NCBI GenBank assembly: GCA_038240015.1
Contig: JBBSEF010000136.1
Span: 1 to 5,472, forward strand
Length of the DNA: 5,472 nt
Direction: 5' to 3'
Origin: CAHJXF01 sp038240015
GTDB taxonomy: Bacteria > Pseudomonadota > Gammaproteobacteria > Burkholderiales > Burkholderiaceae_D
Shown piece after piece: positions 1-4,786 of this stretch. The notes beneath the pieces were generated by a model. It worked only from the letters and a program-made list of their open reading frames with translations, was not told the DNA's origin and made no database searches. Each line of letters begins with the position of its first letter. Position 1 is the first letter of the stretch. A program made the translations under genes and the position numbers.

Positions 1-1428
1 CACCTGATTCGCCTCGGCCTTGTAGAGCAAGGACAGGATCATCGCGTTCAGGCCGACCGACTTGCCCGAGCCGGTCGTGCCTGCGACCAGCAGGTGCGGC
101 ATCTTCGACAGGTCGGCGATCACCGGGCGCCCCGCGATGTCCTTGCCGAGCGCGAGCGTCAACGGCGAGGGACTCTCGTTGTAAACATGCGAGCCGAGGA
201 TCTCCGAGAGGCGCACCGCCTGACGACGCGGGTTCGGTAGTTCGAGTCCCATCGTGGTCTTGCCGGGGATCGTCTCGACGACGCGGATCGACACCAGCGA
301 CAGTGCGCGCGCGAGATCCTTCGCGAGATTGACGATCTGGCTGCCCTTGACGCCGGTCGCGGGTTCGATCTCGTAGCGCGTGATGATCGGACCCGGATGC
401 GCCGCGACGACCTGCACGTCGACGCCGAAGTCCTTCAACTTCTTTTCGATCAGTCGCGACGTGAACTCGAGCGTCTCGGGACTGACTGTCTCCTGCATCA
501 CCGGCGGGGGCGCGAGCAGCGACAGCGGCGGCAGCGCGGTCTCGGGAATTTCTGCGAACAACGGGACCTGCTTCTCCTTCGTAACGCGCGACGATTGCGG
601 TACCGCCACGACTTGCGGCTCGATGCGGATCGGCGGCGCGTCTTCGATGCGCGTGCGTTCCTGCACCACGATCTCTTCGCGCTGGACCGCGGCCTCGGCG
701 CCGACCGCGCGATCTTCGCGCGCCTCGCGTTTGCGCTTGAAGAGCATCACCGTACCCTCGAGCACGGCGCCTACACGCTCGGCGATCGTGAGCCACGACC
801 AGCCGGAAAAGAGTGAGAAGCCGATCGCGAAAACGACCAGCATCGAGAGCGTTGCGCCTGTCATGCCGAAGGCGTGCATCAGCAGCCGCACTTCTTCGCC
901 CCCGATCACGCCGCCGGGCCCTTGCGGCAATCCGCGCGAGACCCCGGAGGCGCGCAGATATTCGATGCCGCACGACGCGATCAGCATCACGACGAAACCC
1001 GCGACGTGAACCCACACCGGCTCGGGCGGCGTGTCGTCGTCGGGCAGAAGACGGCTGCGCACCAGAGCGCGATAACCGATCGCGACGCGGCTCGCGAACA
1101 ATACGATCAGCCAATACGCCGAGTAGCCGAACACCGACAGCAGCACGTCCGCAAGCCATGCGCCGAAACGTCCGCCGCGATTTCCCAGACTCGCTACGAT
1201 CGCATCGTGCGACCAGCCCGGATCGGCCGCGCTATAGGTCACGAGGATCAGGAAGAGGTAGATCGCGAGCGCGGCGAACGCGAGCCAGCGCGCTTCGCGC
1301 AACAGGCGCGAGGCGCGTGACGGTTCGCCATTGCGGGTGTTGCCGCTGAACTTTCCCCGCGGACTTGCGCCCCCCGCCGAGCGCGAGTCGAGCATCGCTG
1401 AGGAAGGCGAGGATACGGAACGAGGCAT
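1..1428 (-). CDS. ftsK: DNA translocase FtsK, N-terminal part (runs off left edge)
   Basis: FtsK is the septum-anchored, ATP-driven DNA pump that clears and aligns chromosome ends at cell division and activates XerCD recombination at dif. The 476 residues seen here give four membrane segments at about 46-66, 88-118, 138-157 and 183-213, matching the FtsK 4TM domain. A charged, proline-containing linker follows (about 230-312), then the start of the motor: GPIITRYEIEP (346-356) of the alpha domain, and Walker A GTTGSGKS (450-457, Lys456). The window ends 19 residues later, so Walker B, the rest of the motor and the DNA-reading gamma domain lie outside. The linker is short, as in other compact FtsK proteins, unlike the very long E. 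coli one. The ATG at 1428 was chosen; an in-frame ATG at 1395 is possible. Neither has a clear Shine-Dalgarno sequence. It is divergent from the PEP-CTERM gene. Confidence 0.96.
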   Translation of the reverse strand, partial: MPRSVSSPSSAMLDSRSAGGASPRGKFSGNTRNGEPSRASRLLREARWLAFAALAIYLFLILVTYSAADPGWSHDAIVASLGNRGGRFGAWLADVLLSVFGYSAYWLIVLFASRVAIGYRALVRSRLLPDDDTPPEPVWVHVAGFVVMLIASCGIEYLRASGVSRGLPQGPGGVIGGEEVRLLMHAFGMTGATLSMLVVFAIGFSLFSGWSWLTIAERVGAVLEGTVMLFKRKREAREDRAVGAEAAVQREEIVVQERTRIEDAPPIRIEPQVVAVPQSSRVTKEKQVPLFAEIPETALPPLSLLAPPPVMQETVSPETLEFTSRLIEKKLKDFGVDVQVVAAHPGPIITRYEIEPATGVKGSQIVNLAKDLARALSLVSIRVVETIPGKTTMGLELPNPRRQAVRLSEILGSHVYNESPSPLTLALGKDIAGRPVIADLSKMPHLLVAGTTGSGKSVGLNAMILSLLYKAEANQV

Positions 1429-1434
1429 CGGCGA

Positions 1435-1440
1435 ATTATA
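1435..1440 (-). promoter_or_regulatory. Consensus -10 box for ftsK, possibly giving a leaderless mRNA
   Basis: On the minus strand a perfect TATAAT lies 6 nt before the ATG of ftsK. A start of transcription at the usual 6-7 nt after the -10 box would fall on the first bases of the start codon. No convincing -35 hexamer is seen at 16-18 nt (GCGGCT at 17). Either the message is leaderless, or translation starts at the later ATG at 1395, or the box is chance. Confidence 0.45.
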
Positions 1441-1510
1441 TCGGCGTTTGATGAAGCAGCCGCGCGATGCGCTTTGTAAGCTTATTAGCGGGGGACCGCT
1501 GTAGCTGCGC

Positions 1511-1551
1511 AGATATGTCAAGGGGATTTTGTCGGCATTTCTTACATATCT
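1511..1551. repeat. Inverted repeat upstream of the sigma-54 promoter, candidate activator site
   Basis: AGATATGT (1511-1518) and ACATATCT (1544-1551) are a perfect 8-bp inverted repeat with a 25-nt spacer, so the arms are 33 bp apart, about three helical turns. It is AT-rich in a GC-rich region. Its centre lies about 105 bp before the predicted start of transcription of the PEP-CTERM gene, where enhancer-binding proteins for sigma-54 usually bind. That role, perhaps for a PrsR-type regulator, is inferred from position only. Confidence 0.5.
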
Positions 1552-1570
1552 CTCGCGCAAACGACTAGTA

Positions 1571-1585
1571 CGTTGTAGGACAACG
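1571..1585. repeat. Compact palindrome CGTTGT-AGG-ACAACG, candidate operator
   Basis: This is a perfect 6-bp inverted repeat with a 3-bp centre, the form of a dimeric regulator site. It sits 26 bp before the -24 element of the sigma-54 promoter, centred near -59. It could be a second activator site or the docking site of another regulator. The protein is unknown and no matching copy was found elsewhere in the window. Confidence 0.45.
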
Positions 1586-1610
1586 CCTTAGAAACAGCAA
1601 CATACAGAAT

Positions 1611-1625
1611 TGGCAGGAATCTTGC
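1611..1625 (+). promoter_or_regulatory. Sigma-54 (RpoN) -24/-12 promoter of the PEP-CTERM gene
   Basis: TGGCAGGAATCTTGC matches the sigma-54 consensus TGGCACG-N4-TTGC at every defined position except one (G for C at the sixth base). The invariant GG (1612-1613) and GC (1624-1625) have the required 10-nt gap. Transcription should start near 1637, leaving a leader of about 66 nt before the ATG at 1703. PEP-CTERM genes of floc-forming Betaproteobacteria are reported to depend on RpoN and the PrsK/PrsR system, which fits. Sigma-54 promoters need an ATP-driven activator; its gene is not in this window. Confidence 0.82.
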
Positions 1626-1651
1626 GTAAGCCCTCTGTCGGGCGCTTACGC
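1624..1651. repeat. Inverted repeat across the -12 element and start of transcription
   Basis: GCGTAAGC (1624-1631) and GCTTACGC (1644-1651) are a perfect 8-bp inverted repeat with a 12-nt spacer. The left arm begins on the GC of the sigma-54 -12 element and the predicted +1 (about 1637) lies inside the spacer. If that start is right, the left arm is not transcribed, so this would be a DNA site rather than an RNA hairpin; a bound protein there could block the promoter. Chance is also possible. Confidence 0.4.
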
Positions 1652-1690
1652 GGCGTTGCGCGAGCGCGGTCGACGGATTGTTCACAAAAT

Positions 1691-1695
1691 GGGAG
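1691..1695 (+). promoter_or_regulatory. Ribosome binding site fixing the PEP-CTERM gene start
   Basis: GGGAG lies 7 nt before the ATG at 1703 and 13 nt before the next in-frame ATG at 1709, so it supports 1703. The longer reading frame opening with TTG at 1610 is excluded because that codon lies on the sigma-54 promoter itself. Confidence 0.75.
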
Positions 1696-1702
1696 TCCGG
1701 CC

Positions 1703-2353
1703 ATGAAAATGAGCACCCTCTTTGCTTCGTTAGGCATTGCGGCGCTGAACGGGTTGTTTTGGTGTAGTTCGGCACTGGCCGCCCCGTGCACGGGTGTCAA
1801 TATTGGTACGAGTGCGACTTCCGATGTCACTCTGCACAGCATCAACTCGACTCAATGCGAAATTGCCTCGGGCAATAGTGGAATGGCCGGCGGAAACCCT
1901 GGTTTGATTCCCACTGACGGCGCCTTCGCGCCTAGCGGGAGCTGGACCCAGATCGGGGACGACGGCACCCTCAAAAATCCCGGCGCTGTGCCCGGCTTGG
2001 TTTTTACGGGACTCAGCTTCACCGGCGGGAACTCGCACAGTGGCACTTGGGGCCTTGGCTGGACCGGATCAGGGGGAGTTGATCTCCTGTTTTCGATGCA
2101 CGCCGGCGGTTTCTCGGGTTTCTTTGTTTTTAGCGACCTGCTCCTGCCTGCCAATTCGACTTGGACAGGAACTTGGCTGATCGATTGGGTCAATAACGGC
2201 GGCCAGCATCCGGATGAATCCAATTGGCAGGTATGGGTGAGGGCGGACCAAGATGCTGGCGGACTCCCAAATCAAATTCCCGAGCCGGCATCCCTTGCTC
2301 TTCTTGGCCTTGGGCTCGTCGCAATCGCTGCTGCTCGTCGGCGCAAAGTCTAA
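1703..2353 (+). CDS. PEP-CTERM sorting-domain protein, secreted or surface protein of unknown function
   Basis: This is a 216-residue exported protein. Residues 1-26 form a signal peptide ending SSALA before APC. The C-terminus (193-216) is a textbook PEP-CTERM signal: the PEP motif at 193-195, a hydrophobic segment (about 196-211) and the basic tail RRRK. In this family an exosortase cuts near PEP after export, and the proteins are linked to exopolysaccharide and floc matrix. No exosortase is encoded here. The middle (27-190) is rich in Gly, Ser, Trp and Asn, looks like a beta-rich extracellular domain, and matches no family I can name; Cys29 and Cys52 could form a disulfide. It is a single-gene unit with its own sigma-54 promoter and terminator. 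Base composition looks less GC-rich than ftsK or trxB. The sorting signal is certain; the role in matrix is inference. Confidence 0.93.
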   Translation: MKMSTLFASLGIAALNGLFWCSSALAAPCTGVNIGTSATSDVTLHSINSTQCEIASGNSGMAGGNPGLIPTDGAFAPSGSWTQIGDDGTLKNPGAVPGLVFTGLSFTGGNSHSGTWGLGWTGSGGVDLLFSMHAGGFSGFFVFSDLLLPANSTWTGTWLIDWVNNGGQHPDESNWQVWVRADQDAGGLPNQIPEPASLALLGLGLVAIAAARRRKV

Positions 2354-2394
2354 GCTCCTTGCCCCAGGCGACCGGTAGCGTTGCCTCGGGGTCT

Positions 2395-2428
2395 TGCGGT
2401 CAGCTGAACCTCCGGTTCAGCTGACGCA
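2395..2428 (+). other. Long hairpin 3' of the PEP-CTERM gene
   Basis: GTCAGCTGAACC (2399-2410) and GGTTCAGCTGAC (2414-2425) form a perfect 12-bp stem with a TCC loop; one bulged G then allows three more pairs (TGC/GCA). Each arm also contains the self-palindrome TCAGCTGA. There is no T-tract after it, so it is probably a 3'-end stabilising hairpin rather than the terminator itself; a protein-binding site is an alternative. Confidence 0.6.
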
Positions 2429-2440
2429 GCCGGATTCAAT

Positions 2441-2474
2441 AACCGCCGCCCCAAGTGGGCGGCGGTTTCATTTT
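2441..2474 (+). terminator. Rho-independent terminator of the PEP-CTERM gene
   Basis: AACCGCCGCCC (2441-2451) and GGGCGGCGGTT (2457-2467) make a perfect 11-bp, mostly GC stem with a 5-nt loop, followed by TCATTTT. It starts 87 nt after the stop codon. It should separate this transcript from the protease leader downstream, so the protease needs its own promoter. Confidence 0.88.
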
Positions 2475-2578
2475 AAGGACGCGGCGAATTTGACGCGGTG
2501 GCTCAAGTAATGTCGCACCATGCCGACTAGGCTGGTTGGATGCATTCTCAAGGGCGTCTGCTTTCTCCAACCTCACGA

Positions 2579-2607
2579 TTGCATCAGGGTAATCTTTTCG
2601 TTATCGT
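2579..2607 (+). promoter_or_regulatory. Possible sigma-70 promoter for the riboswitch-protease transcript
   Basis: TTGCAT (2579-2584) and TATCGT (2602-2607) are spaced 17 nt apart and resemble -35 and -10 boxes, matching three and four of six consensus bases. Transcription would begin near 2614, a few bases before the aptamer, which is where a promoter is expected. The hexamers are weak and no other convincing promoter was seen in 2475-2615; the rest of that stretch shows nothing I can name. Confidence 0.4.
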
Positions 2608-2617
2608 CGGTTCGCAC

Positions 2618-2703
2618 TCTGAAAAAGGCAAACTTCGCGAAAGCGAAGGACGCAAAGTCTTCGGTCTACCGGGCATAAGCCCCACGACGGCAGGACTGCC
2701 AGA
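2618..2703 (+). promoter_or_regulatory. Cyclic di-GMP-I (GEMM-I) riboswitch aptamer
   Basis: The RNA shows the conserved parts of a class I c-di-GMP aptamer in order. GGCAAAC (2627-2633) opens it. A perfect stem CTTCGC/GCGAAG (2633-2638, 2643-2648) is capped by the GAAA tetraloop. GGACGCAAAG (2648-2657) and GGTCTA (2663-2668) follow. A variable arm has GGGC/GCCC with an ATAA loop (2671-2682), and closing strands GAC (2694-2696, pairing with GTC 2657-2659) and TGCC (2697-2700, pairing with GGCA 2627-2630) finish it. By alignment to the Vibrio Vc2 structure, the ligand-contacting G20, A47 and C92 correspond to G2628, A2655 and C2699, all present. It controls the protease gene downstream. Exact outer limits of the closing stem are uncertain. 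Confidence 0.93.
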
Positions 2704-2804
2704 TCAACGCAACCTGACCCGTCGCGCTCGTGTGCGGGTGGTAGCAGAATGTCAAAGGGCGATGGTTGTTCAATCGGCCCACAATCATTCTGACGCGTCT
2801 CTTT
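2704..2804 (+). other. Leader linker with two candidate stem-loops
   Basis: Between aptamer and ribosome-site hairpin lie two possible stems: ACCCG/CGGGT (2717-2721 with 2735-2739) and ATGGTTGT/ACAATCAT (2762-2769 with 2781-2788, one G-U pair). Neither is followed by a T-tract, so neither looks like a terminator. Folding of both would bring the aptamer 3' strand close to its partner at 2805-2813. No credible gene was seen here. Confidence 0.4.
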
Positions 2805-2842
2805 GCAGTCCTGTTTCGGCAATCATTTGAAACAGGATCTGC
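2805..2842 (+). promoter_or_regulatory. Riboswitch expression platform: hairpin hiding the protease Shine-Dalgarno site
   Basis: GCAG-T-CCTGTTTC (2805-2817) pairs with GAAACAGG-AT-CTGC (2829-2842): 8 plus 4 base pairs around a small internal loop, with an 11-nt apical loop. The right arm contains AGGA (2834-2837), the Shine-Dalgarno sequence 8 nt before the GTG at 2846, so the hairpin should block initiation. The left arm is also perfectly complementary over 9 nt (2805-2813) to the aptamer 3' strand 2691-2699, extendable by two G-U pairs. That alternative pairing would open the hairpin but unmake the ligand site. The predicted logic is therefore translation off with c-di-GMP bound and on without it. 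The pairings are seen directly; the logic is inferred. Confidence 0.75.
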
Positions 2843-2845
2843 AAC

Positions 2846-4696
2846 GTGAAGCTCTCCGCATCCCAATTTTCGCCAACGGCCTTTCCGCTCGCCGATAAAC
2901 GCGCCACGCATACGAGGTTCGCCAAACGTACTTTTGCGACGGCCTTCGTGATGGGTCTCATGGGGTTGAATACATCGGCTGCCCATGCAGCGCCGCCTGA
3001 CAATGCCAACGCGGAATCCTGGGCAAGAGGCCGCATCCTGGTCGAGCCGCGCGCCGGCCTTTCCTCAGACGAATTCGACAAGATTCTCAAGGTACATGGC
3101 GGCAAGCGGCGAAAGCTCGGGCAGAGCAATCTGCATATCGTCGACCTGCCGGGAAATGCCTCGGAAAAGTCGGTCGTCGAAAAACTGGCGCACCATCCCC
3201 ATCTGAAATTTGCTGAGCTGGACCGGCGGGTGCGAACCACCTTCGTGCCGAACGATCCCTATTTAGGCAGTGAATGGCACTTGACTAAAGTCGCCGCGTC
3301 GTCGGCTTGGGATACCACTCAGGGTGCGGGTATCACCATCGCGATTCTGGACTCCGGTGTGGACGCGACGCACCAGGACTTGGCGCCAAACCTGGTGCCC
3401 GGATACAACCTGTACAACAACAACGCCGATACCTCCGACGTCTGCGGACATGGCACATTGGTTGCCGGTACGGCAGCCGCAGCCAGCAACAACGGCTCCG
3501 GCGTGGCCGGCGTTGCGGGACAAGCCAGGATCATGCCGGTGCGCATCGCGTATTTCGATACGGGTTACAACAGTTGCTACGCCTACTACAGCACGGTCGC
3601 AAGCGGCCTGACCTATGCCGCCGACCATGGGGCACGCGTGGCAAACGTCAGCTACGGTGGCGTCGCCAGCAGCGCCAGCGTGCAAAGCGCAGCGCAATAC
3701 ATGAAGAGCAAAGGCGGCCTGGTATTCGTCTCCGCGGGTAACAGCGGCATCGACGAAAACATCGCGCCGACCACGAACATGATTCCGGTGTCGGCAACGG
3801 ATGGCAATGACGCGAGAACCAGTTGGTCGAGTTATGGCAGCTTCGTTGCGATGTCCGCGCCCGGCGCCGGCATCTGGAGCACATCGAGCGGCGGCAGCTA
3901 CCAGGCGGTAAGCGGCACGTCGTTCTCCAGCCCGCTGACTGCCGGCGTCGCGGCGCTGATGATGGCTGCCAGACCTACGCTCGACGGCGCCCAGATCGAA
4001 AGCCTGATGTATTCGACCGCGGTCGATCTCGGTGCTGCAGGGCGCGATCCATACTATGGGTATGGCCGCGTCGATGCGGCAGCTGGTGTGCAGGCAGCAC
4101 TTGCGGCTCCCGTGGCGACAGACACCCAAGCCCCCACCGCATCGATCTCCGCACCGTTGGCCAACGCAACCGTATCGGGACTCGTTGCGGTCAATGTGAC
4201 GGCCACCGACAATGTCGGCGTGACGCGAGTCGAGTTGCAGGTCAACGGCAGCACCGTGGCCGTCGATAGCGCAGCACCATTCGCCTTCAGCTGGGATTCG
4301 ATTGGCGTAGTCAACGGGATGTCGACCCTCGTGGCTGTCGCGTACGACGCGGCCGGTAATATGAAGGCCTCGGGCCCGATTGCCGTCAATGTCGCCAACA
4401 ACATTTCTCCACCTGTCGCCGACACCGCGCCACCGGTCGTGACGATTGCCAATCCTGTCGCAGGACATGTGTCAGGCAACGTATCGGTCGTCGTGAATGC
4501 CAGCGACAACAGCGGTGCGGCCGGAATTTCGCAGACGCTTTACATCGACGGCGTGCGAAAAGCGAGTGGTACCGGGGCTTCGCTGGCCTATAACTGGAAC
4601 ACGCGTAAGGTGGCGGCCGGCAATCACACGATCCAGGCAATTGCGAAAGACGTAGCGGGCAATACGGCATCGACCTCGGTACAAGTGACGCGCTAG
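2846..4696 (+). CDS. Secreted subtilisin-family (S8) serine protease with two Ig-like domains
   Basis: This 616-residue exported endopeptidase starts with GTG, chosen for the AGGA site 8 nt upstream. The signal peptide is long, with the hydrophobic part at about 31-48 and likely cleavage after AHA (48). A propeptide resembling those of fervidolysin-like subtilases spans about 60-133. The S8 catalytic domain (about 145-420) has all key residues: Asp169 in AILDSGVD, His202 in GHGT, oxyanion Asn299 in SAGNSG, and Ser359 in GTSFSSP. Cys200 and Cys244 may form a disulfide beside the active-site His. Two Ig-like repeats follow (about 428-517 and 526-616), each opening with an APxxxI-like stretch and ending near YDAAGN or KDVAGN, probably for binding substrate or surface. 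There is no PEP-CTERM or autotransporter domain, so type II secretion is likely. Expression appears gated by the c-di-GMP riboswitch. The natural substrate is unknown. Confidence 0.96.
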   Translation: MKLSASQFSPTAFPLADKRATHTRFAKRTFATAFVMGLMGLNTSAAHAAPPDNANAESWARGRILVEPRAGLSSDEFDKILKVHGGKRRKLGQSNLHIVDLPGNASEKSVVEKLAHHPHLKFAELDRRVRTTFVPNDPYLGSEWHLTKVAASSAWDTTQGAGITIAILDSGVDATHQDLAPNLVPGYNLYNNNADTSDVCGHGTLVAGTAAAASNNGSGVAGVAGQARIMPVRIAYFDTGYNSCYAYYSTVASGLTYAADHGARVANVSYGGVASSASVQSAAQYMKSKGGLVFVSAGNSGIDENIAPTTNMIPVSATDGNDARTSWSSYGSFVAMSAPGAGIWSTSSGGSYQAVSGTSFSSPLTAGVAALMMAARPTLDGAQIESLMYSTAVDLGAAGRDPYYGYGRVDAAAGVQAALAAPVATDTQAPTASISAPLANATVSGLVAVNVTATDNVGVTRVELQVNGSTVAVDSAAPFAFSWDSIGVVNGMSTLVAVAYDAAGNMKASGPIAVNVANNISPPVADTAPPVVTIANPVAGHVSGNVSVVVNASDNSGAAGISQTLYIDGVRKASGTGASLAYNWNTRKVAAGNHTIQAIAKDVAGNTASTSVQVTR

Positions 4697-4707
4697 CCAG
4701 ACGGAAG

Positions 4708-4732
4708 GCATGCGCGAGGCTCTCGCGCGTGC
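4708..4732 (+). terminator. Hairpin after the protease gene, possible terminator
   Basis: Positions 4708-4718 and 4722-4732 form an 11-bp stem (one G-U pair) with a 3-nt GCT loop; the core is GCGCGAG/CTCGCGC. It begins 12 nt after the protease stop. The following bases are GCGTGTAAAATTT rather than a clean T-tract, so termination may be partial. It also occupies the place where a -35 box for trxB would lie. Confidence 0.5.
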
Positions 4733-4737
4733 GCGTG

Positions 4738-4743
4738 TAAAAT
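4738..4743 (+). promoter_or_regulatory. Possible -10 box of trxB
   Basis: TAAAAT matches five of six bases of the -10 consensus and lies 43 nt before the trxB ATG, giving a leader of about 37 nt. No good -35 is present at 16-18 nt upstream, where the GC hairpin lies. A TG directly precedes the box but without the extra base of a true extended -10. Confidence 0.4.
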
Positions 4744-4786
4744 TTGCGCTCTTCCGTTCATGCGACATCCTCGTCGCAGCGCCATC

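Noticed and set aside
380..1349. Several plus-strand open frames of 139-209 codons.
   Set aside because: They are opposite ftsK, which has clear domain evidence on the minus strand; their products are Arg/Ser/Ala-rich with no recognisable domain.
1487..1500. Small hairpin AGCGG-GGGA-CCGCT in the divergent region.
   Set aside because: Only a 5-bp stem with no T-tract or link to a start site; common by chance in GC-rich DNA.
1610..1702. N-terminal extension of the PEP-CTERM protein starting at TTG 1610.
   Set aside because: The codon lies on the sigma-54 promoter, and the extension would bury the signal peptide; GGGAG supports the ATG at 1703.
1542..2275. Minus-strand open frames across the PEP-CTERM gene and its promoter.
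   Set aside because: The plus-strand product has a signal peptide and a PEP-CTERM signal; the reverse frames show nothing recognisable.
2490..2513. TTGACG followed by TAATGT as a promoter for the protease.
   Set aside because: The spacing is only 12 nt, and no -10-like hexamer occurs at 16-18 nt.
2717..2788. Leader stem-loops as a transcription terminator controlled by the riboswitch.
   Set aside because: Neither stem is followed by a T-tract; the hairpin hiding the Shine-Dalgarno site fits translational control better.
2540..2830. Plus-strand 96-codon open frame before the protease.
   Set aside because: It runs through the riboswitch aptamer and most of the expression platform, has no ribosome site, and its product resembles nothing known.
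3263..4468. Minus-strand 401-codon open frame inside the protease gene.
   Set aside because: It is antisense to a complete S8 protease with all catalytic residues; a His/Arg-rich product without domains is typical of GC-rich antisense frames.
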